A stretch of 52,934 nucleotides of DNA from NCBI RefSeq assembly GCF_017356015.1, contig NZ_JAFIQV010000046.1:1-52934 (forward strand). The letters run 5' to 3'. The notes beneath the pieces are model-generated. The model had not been told where the DNA came from and did not search any database. It saw only the letters and a list, made by a program, of their open reading frames with translations. The first letter of the stretch is position 1. Each line of letters starts with the position of its first letter. This document shows positions 32,945 through 43,170 of the stretch, piece after piece. This DNA is from Azospirillum sp. SYSU D00513. GTDB lineage: Bacteria; Pseudomonadota; Alphaproteobacteria; Azospirillales; Azospirillaceae. The position numbers and the translations under genes were made by a program.

Positions 32945-33559
32945 ATGAGCAAGCGTCAAGAGTCCAAGTACAAGATCGACCGCCGCCTCGGCGTAAACCT
33001 CTGGGGCCGTGCCAAGAGCCCGGTCAACAAGCGCGAGTATGGCCCCGGCCAGCATGGTCAGCGCCGCAAGAAGCCGTCCGACTACGGCCTGCAGCTGATG
33101 GCCAAGCAGAAGCTGAAGGGCTACTACGGCAACATCGGCGAGAAGCAGTTCCGCCGCATCTACGCCGAGGCCGTCCGCCGCAAGGGCGACACCGGCGAGA
33201 ACCTGATCGGCCTGCTGGAGCGCCGTCTGGACGCCGTGGTCTACCGCATGAAGTTCGCGCCGACCCCGTTCGCCGCGCGCCAGATCATCAACCACGGCCA
33301 CATCCTGGTCAACGGCCGCCGCCTGAACATCGCTTCGGCGCAGGTCAAGGACGGCGACACCGTCGAGGTGCGCGCCAAGTCCAAGCAGATGGCCCTCATC
33401 CTCGAGGCCGCCGCCTCGGGTGAGCGCGACATCCCCGACTACCTGGAAGTCGACGGCGGCGCCCTGAAGGGCCGCTTCGTCCGCGCTCCCCTGCTGGCCG
33501 ACGTCCCGTACCCGGTCCAGATGGAACCGAACCTGGTCATCGAGTTCTACTCGCGCTAA
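32945..33559 (+). CDS. rpsD: 30S ribosomal protein S4
   Basis: A 204-residue primary 16S rRNA-binding protein. MSKRQESKYKIDRRLGVNLWG and the segment YGPGQHGQRRKKPSDYG are alphaproteobacterial S4 features; the S4 RNA-binding domain spans about 95-155 (LERRLDAVVYRMKFAPT, NHGHILVNGRRLNI). No cysteine zinc site, as usual in this class. It is transcribed alone, away from the main ribosomal operons, with its own promoter, leader and strong terminator. Confidence 0.98.
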   Translation: MSKRQESKYKIDRRLGVNLWGRAKSPVNKREYGPGQHGQRRKKPSDYGLQLMAKQKLKGYYGNIGEKQFRRIYAEAVRRKGDTGENLIGLLERRLDAVVYRMKFAPTPFAARQIINHGHILVNGRRLNIASAQVKDGDTVEVRAKSKQMALILEAAASGERDIPDYLEVDGGALKGRFVRAPLLADVPYPVQMEPNLVIEFYSR

Positions 33560-33581
33560 CCGGTTCGGCGACAGCCGGAAC

Positions 33582-33618
33582 GAAAAAGCCGCGCTCCCCG
33601 GAGCGTGGCTTTTTTTAT
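33582..33618 (+). terminator. Terminator after rpsD
   Basis: AAAAAGCCGCGCTCC and GAGCGTGGCTTTTTTT pair (one G-T) around a short loop, 22 bases past the rpsD stop, ending in seven T. Confidence 0.92.
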
Positions 33619-33665
33619 TTGGGCAGTGGACTCCTTCGAATACCGGGCACTGCCCTCGTTCAGAA

Positions 33666-33752
33666 CGTCATCCCCGCGAAAGCGGGGATCCAGAAGTACG
33701 CGTACCGAACGCTTTGGAAGAGTCCTGGACCCCCGCTTTCGCGGGGGTGACG
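33666..33752. repeat. Inverted pair of palindromic repeats
   Basis: The 28-base unit (33666-33693) and its reverse complement (33725-33752, with changed bases that keep pairing in its own stem) are separated by 31 bases. The flank GTGACGACTAAGTGG after it also occurs, reversed, before the cluster at 41550, so the repeated block is longer than the hairpins. Confidence 0.88.
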
Positions 33753-33806
33753 ACTAAGTGGCTGTTTTCCAAAGAAGAAATGTTGTGCCTGCTGTTGCCA
33801 GCCCCC

Positions 33807-34778
33807 TCACGCCCGCTCCAGCTTCGCGCGTTCGGCGCGGCGGGTGGTCAGCGCGTCGGCGGAGTAGAGGGCCAGCGCCACCCAGATGCAGCCGAAGGCG
33901 ATGGCGTGGGCCTGGGTGAAGGTCTCGCCATAGACCAGGACGCCCAGCATGAGCTGGCCGGTCGGGACCATGTATTGGAGGAGGCCGATGGTGGCGAGCC
34001 TCAGCCGCTTGGCGCCGACCACGAACAGCAGCAGCGGCACGGCGGTCACCGGGCCGGACAGGAAGAGCATCAGGTCGTGGCCGATGCCGTGCATCGCGAA
34101 GGACCCGTCCGGGCCAAGCCACAGCAGATAGCCGAGCGCGAGCGGCAGCAGAAGGCCGGTCTCCACCAGCATGCCGGGCAGGGGATCGATGGTCACCTTC
34201 TTGCGCAGAAGCCCGTAGATGCCGAAGGTGACGGCGAGCGTCAGCGCCACCCAGGGTACGACGTCCTGCTGCACGACCAGGCTCATCACGCCCAGCGCCG
34301 CGATCAGCACCGCGCCGGACTGGCGCCAGGACAGGCTCTCCTTCAGGAAGGCCACGCCCAGAAGCACGTTCACCAGCGGGTTGATGTAGTAGCCGAGGCT
34401 TGCCTGGACCATCTGGTTGTTGACCGTGGCCCAGATGAAGATGCTCCAGTTCGTGGAGATCAGGGCCGTGGTCACGGCCAGCAGCCCCAGCCGCCGCCAG
34501 GTGCCGATGCTGCGCACGAAGCCGGCCAGGCCGGGGCGGACGACCACCACCGCACCCACCAGCAGCACGGTCCAGACCACCCGGTGCGCGACGATCTCCA
34601 GCGGCCCGACGCCGTGGAGCGATTTGAAATAGACCGGGGCGATGAGGCCCCAGATCACGAAGGCGACGAAGGAGGCCAGGAAGCCCGTCCGGACGGAGCG
34701 GGCTTGGGCCTGAGCGGCCGTCGGGGCCGTGTCCGGCGCAGAGGCAGGGGCAGGGGCGGGGGCGGGCGTGGTCGTCAT
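33807..34778 (-). CDS. rarD: EamA-family permease, RarD type
   Basis: A 323-residue inner-membrane protein with ten predicted helices in two EamA halves. The RarD hallmark IWGLIAPVYFKSLHGVGPLEIVAHRVVW starts helix 1-2, followed by NWSIFIWATVNNQMVQASLGYYINPLVNVLLG and FGIYGLLRKKV. The cytoplasmic N-terminus has an Ala/Pro repeat tract of about 20 residues. The family is linked to chloramphenicol sensitivity in Pseudomonas but its substrate is not established. Transcribed alone; 92 bases separate it from the Gly-rich gene. Confidence 0.9.
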   Translation of the reverse strand: MTTTPAPAPAPASAPDTAPTAAQAQARSVRTGFLASFVAFVIWGLIAPVYFKSLHGVGPLEIVAHRVVWTVLLVGAVVVVRPGLAGFVRSIGTWRRLGLLAVTTALISTNWSIFIWATVNNQMVQASLGYYINPLVNVLLGVAFLKESLSWRQSGAVLIAALGVMSLVVQQDVVPWVALTLAVTFGIYGLLRKKVTIDPLPGMLVETGLLLPLALGYLLWLGPDGSFAMHGIGHDLMLFLSGPVTAVPLLLFVVGAKRLRLATIGLLQYMVPTGQLMLGVLVYGETFTQAHAIAFGCIWVALALYSADALTTRRAERAKLERA

Positions 34779-34870
34779 TCGATCCGTTTAACACGCGGAT
34801 CGAATCCGCGTACGCCCGCCGTCCCTCATGCCCGTCCTGCATCCGGAACATGCCCCGGCGGCATGCCCAA

Positions 34871-35449
34871 TCACATGCCGCCGCCGGACCCGCCCGAAGC
34901 GCCACCGCCCATGGAGCCGCCTCCGAGGGAGCCGGAGCCGGTGGACCCGCCGCCGAGCCCCGTTCCGCCGGTGATCCCGCTGCCGCCCCCGGTCGAGCCG
35001 CCGACGCCCGTGCTGCCCGGCGAGGTGGAGCCGGGGCCAAGGCCGGGGGTGGAGGGCGCCCGGCCGGGCGTGCCGACGGTCGAACTGCCGGACTGGTTCC
35101 CGGCGCCGCCGGCCCCGGACCCGCCGCCGCCGATGCCGCCCTCACGCGCGGCGGCGCGGGCTTCGCGCAAATTCTGCACGCAACGGTCGCCGTCACCGTC
35201 CCGGGCGGCGGCGCGGGCCTCGTCGAGCAGGCGGCGCAGCCGGTCCTTCTCCTCGCCCTCCAGACGGGCGCCTTGCTTGCCGCCGGCGAGTTGCTGCTGC
35301 GACTCGGTCTCCGGCTTCAGCAGCGTGGCGGAGAAGCGTTCCGTCTCGTTCATGCAGGCCTCGGCGCGCGACTGCGCCAGGGCGGGCAGGCTGGACAGCA
35401 TGGCCGCACCGAGCAGCGAGCCACCCAGCAGCGTCAGGCGCCAGCTCAT
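34871..35449 (-). CDS. Secreted Gly-rich small protein
   Basis: A 192-residue protein with a signal peptide (MSWRLTLLGGSLLGAAML to ALAQS, about 1-26). The mature N-terminal half is helical with two cysteines (EACMNETERF and DRCVQNL), probably a disulfide-linked hairpin; the C-terminal 85 residues are almost only Gly, Ser, Thr and Pro. Its start overlaps the stop of the preceding gene (ATGA), so it is translated in the same operon. No family recognised. The Gly-rich tail may be a disordered surface segment. Confidence 0.78.
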   Translation of the reverse strand: MSWRLTLLGGSLLGAAMLSSLPALAQSRAEACMNETERFSATLLKPETESQQQLAGGKQGARLEGEEKDRLRRLLDEARAAARDGDGDRCVQNLREARAAAREGGIGGGGSGAGGAGNQSGSSTVGTPGRAPSTPGLGPGSTSPGSTGVGGSTGGGSGITGGTGLGGGSTGSGSLGGGSMGGGASGGSGGGM

Positions 35450-36009
35450 GGCAGGCGCCCCCGGTCCAGCGTGCCGCGGTCGGCCCGGTCGATGTCCTCG
35501 GCCAGCGGACCCTCCATCGGCGCCCCGGCCTTTTCCGTGCGCGTGGCCGGGAAGGGCGCGGACTGGTTCTGCGCGGATTGGGTCTGGTCGACATGCGGTG
35601 CGGCGTTGGCGTCGCGCATGGAGGCGGCGGCGCCGGCGAGGCCGCTGCCCGTGCTGGTGTCGGTCATGGTGTCGTTGCGCCACTGGGCGGAGCGCTCGGA
35701 CAGGTCGACGCGGCCGGTCGGCTCCAGAATGCCGGTCGCCCGGCTCACCGCCTCGTCGGAGGCGAGCGAGGCGGTCAGCAGCGTGCCGCCGCGGCGCAGC
35801 CCCTCGGCGTACTGGTGCGCTTCCGCCTCCGGCATGCCCCAGCCGATCATGGTCGCCACGACCGCGCCATGGCCGTCCATGGAGCCGCCGAAGCCGCCGT
35901 CGCTGTGCAGGTCGAGGTCGGTTTCGTCGAAGCCGGCGGCGAGAAGGCTCTGGCGGGCGGCCTCGGCCTGGGCGGCGCTGTCATAGAGCGCCACGATGGT
36001 CTTGCGCAT
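35446..36009 (-). CDS. General-stress protein with YflT-like N-terminal domain
   Basis: A 187-residue cytoplasmic protein. Residues 1-80 (MRKTIVALYDSAAQAEAARQ onward, with AGFDETDLDL and GWGMPEAEAHQYAEGLRRGG) follow the alpha-beta pattern of the YflT/general stress protein 17M domain. The remainder is hydrophilic and probably disordered, with TDTSTGSGLAG and many acidic residues. It is the second gene of a three-gene cluster (36156 to 34871); 12 bases separate it from the small membrane protein and it overlaps the Gly-rich gene by four bases. A GGAAC-type promoter upstream of the cluster fits stress control. Confidence 0.72.
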   Translation of the reverse strand: MRKTIVALYDSAAQAEAARQSLLAAGFDETDLDLHSDGGFGGSMDGHGAVVATMIGWGMPEAEAHQYAEGLRRGGTLLTASLASDEAVSRATGILEPTGRVDLSERSAQWRNDTMTDTSTGSGLAGAAASMRDANAAPHVDQTQSAQNQSAPFPATRTEKAGAPMEGPLAEDIDRADRGTLDRGRLP

Positions 36010-36021
36010 GGTCCGTCCTCC

Positions 36022-36156
36022 TCACACGATCCAGGTGAGGACGATCAGCAGCACGACGATCGCCGCCACCACCGCCAGAACGGTCTTCGACTGGGAGCGC
36101 TGCGTGCCGGCTCCCTCATACACGCCCATCTTGCGCGGGCCGTTGTCACTTGCCAT
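36022..36156 (-). CDS. Small single-helix membrane protein (44 aa)
   Basis: A 44-residue protein: hydrophilic N-terminus (MASDNGPRKMGVYEGAG) and a C-terminal membrane helix from KTVLAVVAAIVVLLIVLTW. AAGGGG stands seven bases before the ATG. It heads the stress-type cluster and is too short for most gene finders. Tail-anchored topology suggests a role in the membrane; function unknown. Confidence 0.7.
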   Translation of the reverse strand: MASDNGPRKMGVYEGAGTQRSQSKTVLAVVAAIVVLLIVLTWIV

Positions 36157-36192
36157 CACGCCACCCCTTGGTTGCGATTGAGTTGTCAAGGC

Positions 36193-36218
36193 AACAGGGT
36201 GTGTGCGCGGGAGGTTCC
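36193..36218 (-). promoter_or_regulatory. EcfG-like general-stress promoter
   Basis: On the minus strand, GGAAC and TGTT are separated by 17 bases, one mismatch from GGAAC-N17-CGTT, 37 bases before the small membrane protein start. Placement directly ahead of stress-type genes makes it credible. Confidence 0.45.
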
Positions 36219-36224
36219 GGAAAC

Positions 36225-36254
36225 GAAAAAGGCCCCGCCGAAGCGGAGCCCTTT
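36225..36254 (-). terminator. Terminator after grxD
   Basis: On the minus strand AAAGGGCTCCGC, a TTCG tetraloop and GCGGGGCC pair imperfectly and are followed by TTTTTCGTTTC, 25 bases past the glutaredoxin stop. Confidence 0.75.
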
Positions 36255-36278
36255 CCAGGAAGGCGATAGAGACGCGGA

Positions 36279-36617
<339 letters not shown>

Positions 36618-36698
36618 GGTTCTCTCAAGCCTCGGTCATGGAGTGCACAGGCACTCGGGTGGTTTGCAGTGCGGAAGCACGCGAGGGGTCACGCGGGA

Positions 36699-36938
36699 TT
36701 ACGCGTTGTCCGGAACGGTGGTGGTCAGCATCAGGGCGTGGAGCTGTCCGCCCATCTTGCCCTGAAGGGCGGCGTAGACCATCTGGTGCTGCTGCACGCG
36801 CGACTTGCCCTTGAAGGCGGCGGAGACGACGGTGGCGGCGTAATGGTCGCCGTCGCCGCGGAGGTCCTGGATGGTCACCTCCGCGCCGGGAAGCCCTTCC
36901 TTGATCATCCGTTCGATCTCGCTGGCATCCATCGCCAT
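36699..36938 (-). CDS. BolA/IbaG-family protein
   Basis: A 79-residue BolA-fold protein: SEIERMIKEGLPGAEVTIQDLRGDGDHYAATVVSAAF, then KSRVQQHQMVYAALQGKMGGQLHALMLTT. His in DHY and the second conserved His in LHALML are the usual ligands shared with glutaredoxin. Short length with DLRGDGDHY is the IbaG/YrbA-like subtype. Two Met codons (36938, 36932) are possible starts; neither has a strong ribosome site. It is upstream of grxD, and the two probably form a heterodimer. Confidence 0.9.
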   Translation of the reverse strand: MAMDASEIERMIKEGLPGAEVTIQDLRGDGDHYAATVVSAAFKGKSRVQQHQMVYAALQGKMGGQLHALMLTTTVPDNA

Positions 36939-37061
36939 GCTCGTCACCCCATTCCGTCTTGGCCCAAGCCCTTCGCGGGCGTTGCCACCATAATTAGGCG
37001 GCCCGGCGGCGTTTGTCATCGGGGAAGCGCGGGCGGTTTCCCGCGACACAGCCTTGCGCGC

Positions 37062-37101
37062 AAAGAAGAAGGGCCGGGCGAAACCCTCCGCCCGGCCCTT
37101 C
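37062..37101 (-). terminator. Terminator after purL
   Basis: On the minus strand GAAGGGCCGGGCG and CGCCCGGCCCTTC form a 13-base perfect stem with an 8-base loop, followed by TTCTTTG, 31 bases past the purL stop. Confidence 0.85.
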
Positions 37102-37131
37102 GTCCCTAACGCGCCATCCGGTGACCGGCGG

Positions 37132-39344
<2,213 letters not shown>

Positions 39345-39348
<4 letters not shown>

Positions 39349-40034
39349 GACAGGGCCTCCACAAGGCCTTCGAACATGGGCTTGCCGTCGGTGTTGCCGT
39401 GCAGGCTCTCCACGGCGTCCTCCGGGTGCGGCATGAGGCCGAGGACGGTCCTCGTCGCGTTGAAGATGCCGGCGATGTTGCCGACCGACCCGTTGGGGTT
39501 CCACAAGGGATCGTCCTTGCCGTCGCCGTCGACGTAGCGGAAGGCCACGTGGCCCTCGCCGTCGAGCCGCTTCACGGTCTCGGTGTCGGTCCAGTAGTTG
39601 CCGTCGCCGTGCGCCACCGGGTAGCGGACGATCTGCCCCTTGCGGTACTTCGCCGTGAAGGCGCTGTCGGTGTTCTCGACGCGCAGATGCACGGTGCGGC
39701 AGACGAACTTCAGCGCGGCGTTGCGCATCAGGGCGCCGGGCAGCAGCCCGGCTTCCGTGATGATCTGGAAGCCGTTGCAGATGCCGAGCACCCGCACGCC
39801 CTGGTCGGCGCGCGCCTTCACCTCGCGCATGATCGGCGAATGCGCCGCCATGGCGCCGGAGCGCAGGTAATCGCCATAGGAAAAGCCGCCCGGGACGAGG
39901 ATCAGATCGACCTTGGGCAGTTCGGTGTCACGGTGCCAAACCAGATGCGGCTTGGTCCCGCTGGCGGCCTCCAGCGCCGCGACGGCGTCGCGTTCGCGGT
40001 TGGAGCCGGGAAATACGATGACGGCAGCCTTCAT
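39345..40034 (-). CDS. purQ: FGAM synthase glutaminase subunit, PurQ
   Basis: A 229-residue class I glutamine amidotransferase giving ammonia to PurL. MKAAVIVFPGSNRERD start, VDLILVPGGFSYGDYLR, nucleophile Cys in VLGICNGFQII (about 88), and the His-Glu pair in LMPHPEDA near the C-terminus. Overlaps purL by four bases. It is usually directly after purS, but here purS lies 1.9 kb upstream beyond a terminator, so purQL needs its own promoter or read-through from the alkA-yiiM genes. Confidence 0.96.
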
Positions 40035-40175
40035 TGGGCTCGATGCGTCCGGCGTCGGTGGCAGGGAAGATTCGAGCCGGACACTAAAGGCGCAATGCCG
40101 CCAAAGCAAGGGTGTGCGGGCGCGCGGCCCCGCGCCCAGCCATGCGAAAAGGGGCTGCGGAGGGTGGGAACGGCC

Positions 40176-40877
40176 CTATCCGCCCAGCCGGGCGCTCCAG
40201 TCCTCCACGGCACCCCGCTCCAGCCGGCGTCGGGCGAGGCTGCGCCAGCCTTCCGCCAGCGCCGGAAGCCCGGCCATCTCGGCCAGCGCCGTGCGGTTCA
40301 TGGTGTCGTGGTAGAGGACGTGTAGGATGCGGGCGAGCGTCCAGTCCGGGTGGGGGCGGGCGGTCAGGGCCAGACGGTCGCCGGGGGCGATGCGGCCGGG
40401 CTCCAGCACGCGGTAGTACCATCCCGTGCGGCCGCTGGTCTGGACGCGCCTGGCCATGTCCGGAACGGCGAAGCGGTGGTTCAGCTTCCAGCAGGGCTGG
40501 CGGCCCTGCGCCACCTGGAGCAGGGCGGAGCCCGCGCGGAAGACGTCGCCGATGCAGACGTCGGCCTCGGTCAGGCCGAGGGTGGCGATGTTCTCGCCGA
40601 AGGCGCCGGGCCTGCCGAGGTGGGGCGCCTCCGTACCCAGTTCTGCACGCCATGCGGCGTGATGGTCGAGTGGGTAGTGGTGGACCGCCTTCTCCGGTCC
40701 GCCGTGGTTCTTGCGGTCGGCCTGCTCGTCGATGAGGAAGCCTTCGGGGCCGACCTCCAGCGGGCCGTCCACCGGCGCCTTGGCGATGGCGCTGCGGCGG
40801 CCCGGCGGGCCGAAGGGGGAGGCCTTGCCCACCATCAGGGCGATGATCTCGGTTTCGCTTGCCATTTCGTCGCTCAC
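40176..40877 (-). CDS. MOSC-domain protein, YiiM-like
   Basis: A 233-residue MOSC protein related to E. coli YiiM, which uses a molybdenum cofactor to detoxify N-hydroxylated bases. FGENIATLGLTEADVCIGD and QGRQPCWKLNHRFAVPDMA hold the family signature and the conserved Cys that binds the cofactor; TGWYYRVLEPGRIAPGD follows. The GTG at 40877 overlaps the alkA-type gene stop in a GTGA junction, as in other pairs in this window; the ATG at 40865 is the alternative. Pairing with a DNA-repair glycosylase suits a nucleobase-damage function. Confidence 0.85.
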   Translation of the reverse strand: MSDEMASETEIIALMVGKASPFGPPGRRSAIAKAPVDGPLEVGPEGFLIDEQADRKNHGGPEKAVHHYPLDHHAAWRAELGTEAPHLGRPGAFGENIATLGLTEADVCIGDVFRAGSALLQVAQGRQPCWKLNHRFAVPDMARRVQTSGRTGWYYRVLEPGRIAPGDRLALTARPHPDWTLARILHVLYHDTMNRTALAEMAGLPALAEGWRSLARRRLERGAVEDWSARLGG

Positions 40878-41497
40878 GGCCGCTTCTTCCTCTTCGCCCT
40901 GGCTTGCTCTTGCAGCGCGACATAGTGGTGCCAGACGAGTTGGGCGGCAAGGCTGCGGTGGGGGCGCCAGGGCTCGGCCACGGCCTCCAGCTCCGCCTGG
41001 CTCGGCTTCTCGGCCCAGCCCTTCAGCCGCTGCACCCCGAGCTGGATGGCGAGGTCGCCGACCGGCCAGATGTCCGGCCGGCCGAGTGCCGTCATCAGGT
41101 AGATCTCCGCACTCCAGCGCCCGATTCCCTTGAGTTGGACCAGGGCGGCGATGGCCGCTTCGTCCTCCATCGCGTGGATGGCGTCGAGGTCGAGCCGCCC
41201 GCCGGCCACAGCCTCGGCCAGCCCGCGCGCGTAGCCGATCTTCTGCCGGGAGAAGCCCAGCGAGCGCAGCTCCTCGTCGCCGAGCGTCAGGAACCCCTCC
41301 GGCGTCACCGTGTCGAGCCGGGCGACGAGCTTGTTCCAGAGCGCCACCGCCACGACCGTGGCGAGCTGCTGCTCCATCACGACGCGCAGCAGCCCCGGAA
41401 AGCCGTCCGGCCGCGAGAAGTCGCGCAGCTCCGGCCCGCCGACCCGCAGGGCCTCGGCGAAGATGGGATCGATGGCGGCGAGCTGCTGGGGAGTCAT
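40874..41497 (-). CDS. DNA-3-methyladenine glycosylase II-like (HhH-GPD)
   Basis: A 207-residue base-excision glycosylase. VMEQQLATVVAVALWNKL opens the helical domain; LKGIGRWSAEIYLMTALGRPDIWPVGD contains the helix-hairpin-helix and the catalytic Asp in PVGD (about 148). Length and motifs match the short AlkA/Mag type without an N-terminal TBP-like domain. No iron-sulfur cysteines. It is co-transcribed with the YiiM-like gene and sits between two halves of the purine cluster. Confidence 0.9.
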   Translation of the reverse strand: MTPQQLAAIDPIFAEALRVGGPELRDFSRPDGFPGLLRVVMEQQLATVVAVALWNKLVARLDTVTPEGFLTLGDEELRSLGFSRQKIGYARGLAEAVAGGRLDLDAIHAMEDEAAIAALVQLKGIGRWSAEIYLMTALGRPDIWPVGDLAIQLGVQRLKGWAEKPSQAELEAVAEPWRPHRSLAAQLVWHHYVALQEQARAKRKKRP

Positions 41498-41549
41498 GGG
41501 GGCTGCGGGGGTGAGGGGTGTTTCTTTTCAGGAATACCAACCACTTAGC

Positions 41550-41853
41550 CGTCACCCCCGCGAAAGCGGGGGTCCAGGACTCCTCCACAGCGTTCGTTCT
41601 GCGGACTTCTGGATCCCCGCTTTCGCGCATGGGCGCTAACTTTTGCACATCGGCCCGTCTTGCCGAAGCCTGCAACCTCCCTCTTCGTGATTCCCGCGAA
41701 AGCGGGAATCCAGTCCCTTCCAGAGCGAACCCGTTGGAAACCCTGGATCCCCGCGTCCGCGGGGATGACGGTGGAGGAGTGGTTGGGAGCTTGCTTCAGT
41801 CGCTCAGACCTCAAAGTTAGCGCCTATGCACTTTCGCGGGGATGACGGCCACA
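41550..41853. repeat. Composite palindromic repeat, copy 2 (largest cluster)
   Basis: Five hairpin units in alternating orientation (about 41550, 41605, 41684, 41744, 41834) with intervening blocks GGCGCTAACTTTTGCACATC and TGCCGAAGCCTGCAAC. The part 41620-41785 is the inverted copy of 126-290, with mostly point differences. A later block (AAAGTTAGCGCCTATGCAC, near 41812) repeats the second unit reversed. No gene in 41498-41972. Confidence 0.88.
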
Positions 41854-41901
41854 ACGAGTGTCATCAATGGCTTGACGCAACATGCCGCGGAACAACCGTG
41901 C

Positions 41902-41945
41902 CCAAAACAAAATGGGGGACGCGCGGGCTTCGCGCATCCCCCATT
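41902..41945 (-). terminator. Terminator after purS
   Basis: On the minus strand, AATGGGGGATGCGCG and CGCGCGTCCCCCATT form a 15-base near-perfect stem followed by TTGTTTTGGG, 28 bases beyond the purS stop. It isolates purCS from the genes downstream. Confidence 0.88.
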
Positions 41946-41972
41946 CAGAACCGTCCCCGAAGGGAAGGGCCT

Positions 41973-42215
41973 TCAGGCCACCAGCTCGATCGAGTAGTCC
42001 TCGATGACGGTGTTGGCGAGCAGCTTGGTGCACATGGCGTCCAGCTCCTTGCGGGCGCTGGCTTCGTCGGTGCTCTTCAGCTCGACCTCGATGAACTTGC
42101 CGGCGCGGACGTCCTCGACGCCATTGAAGCCCAACGTGTGCAGGGCGTGGGCGATGGCCTTGCCCTGGGGATCCAGAACGCCGCGCTTGAGGGTGACGTG
42201 AACCTTGGCCTTCAT
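41973..42215 (-). CDS. purS: FGAM synthase small subunit, PurS
   Basis: An 80-residue PurS: MKAKVHVTLKRGVLDPQGKA start, ALHTLGFNGVEDVRAGKFIE in the middle and LLANTVIEDYSIEL at the end, all diagnostic. It bridges PurL and PurQ in the synthase complex. It follows purC by 52 bases and shares its promoter. A frame open further upstream is out of register with purC and ignored. Confidence 0.95.
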   Translation of the reverse strand: MKAKVHVTLKRGVLDPQGKAIAHALHTLGFNGVEDVRAGKFIEVELKSTDEASARKELDAMCTKLLANTVIEDYSIELVA

Positions 42216-42267
42216 CGGGGTATGTCCGCTTCGTGTTGTCTTGACTGAAAGGGTGGTTGGATGCCGC

Positions 42268-43032
42268 TTACTGCATCGTCTTGGGAGCCATGAGGTCGTT
42301 GGGGCCGCCCTCCGGCAGGATGCCGAGCCGGCGGGCGACCTCCTGGTAGGCCTCCTCGACCTTGCCCAGATCCTCGCGGAAGCGGTCCTTGTCCAGCTTC
42401 TCGTTGGTCTTGATGTCCCACAGGCGGCAGTTGTCGGGGCTGATCTCGTCGGCCAGGACGATGCGCATCTCCTCGTTCTCCCAGAGGCGGCCGAACTCCA
42501 GCTTGAAGTCCACAAGCTTCAGCCCGGTGCCGAGGAAGAGGCCCGACAGATAGTCGTTGATGCGCAGGGACAGGGCGACCATGTCGTCCAGGTCCTGCGG
42601 GGCGGCCCAGCCGAAGGCGGTGATGTGCTCTTCCGAGACCATCGGGTCGCCGAGATCGTCGGATTTGTAATAGTATTCGATGATCGAGCGCGGCAGCGGC
42701 GTGCCCTCGGGGATGCCGAAGCGCCGCGACAGGGAACCGGCGGCGACGTTGCGCACGACGAGGGAGATCGGGATGATCTCGACCTCGCGGACGAGCTGTT
42801 CGCGCATGTTCAGGCGGCGCACGAAATGCGTCGGGACGCCGATCTCGCCGAGCCGGCTCATCAGATATTCGGAGATGCGGTTGTTCAGCACCCCCTTGCC
42901 GGTGATGACGCCCTTCTTCTTGTTGTTGAAGGCGCTCGCGTCGTCCTTGAAATACTGGACGAGCGTGCCCGGCTCCGGCCCCTCGAAGAGAACCTTCGCC
43001 TTGCCTTCATAGATGCGCCGGCGTCGTGTCAT
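42268..43032 (-). CDS. purC: SAICAR synthetase
   Basis: A 254-residue enzyme joining CAIR and aspartate with ATP. RRRRIYEGKAKVLFEGPEPG start, YFKDDASAFNNKKKGVITGKGVLNN, RNVAAGSLSRRFGI and KLVDFKLEFGR with DEISPDNCRLWD are the canonical segments. ATG at 43032 fits the family N-terminus. It heads the purC-purS unit, with a promoter at 43098-43126. Confidence 0.96.
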   Translation of the reverse strand: MTRRRRIYEGKAKVLFEGPEPGTLVQYFKDDASAFNNKKKGVITGKGVLNNRISEYLMSRLGEIGVPTHFVRRLNMREQLVREVEIIPISLVVRNVAAGSLSRRFGIPEGTPLPRSIIEYYYKSDDLGDPMVSEEHITAFGWAAPQDLDDMVALSLRINDYLSGLFLGTGLKLVDFKLEFGRLWENEEMRIVLADEISPDNCRLWDIKTNEKLDKDRFREDLGKVEEAYQEVARRLGILPEGGPNDLMAPKTMQ

Positions 43033-43097
43033 GCGAAATTCGTCCAACAGCCTGTGGATCCGCCAAGATATTTGCCGGTCCGGATATAGTCCCGACT

Positions 43098-43126
43098 GAT
43101 ATAGCAAGACGGCCCAAGGAACACAA
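43098..43126 (-). promoter_or_regulatory. Promoter for purC-purS
   Basis: On the minus strand TTGTGT and TATATC are 17 bases apart, 66 bases before the purC start. A second TATATC lies 17 bases further downstream, which could be an alternate -10. Confidence 0.6.
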
Positions 43127-43160
43127 TGCAGCCGGTCCTGGGCAGCCGGTCCTGGGCAGC
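43127..43160. repeat. Short tandem repeat, 14-base unit
   Basis: GCAGCCGGTCCTGG occurs twice head to tail with a partial third copy, between the NRDE gene end and the purC promoter. Confidence 0.75.
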
Positions 43161-43170
43161 CGGCCGGGTG

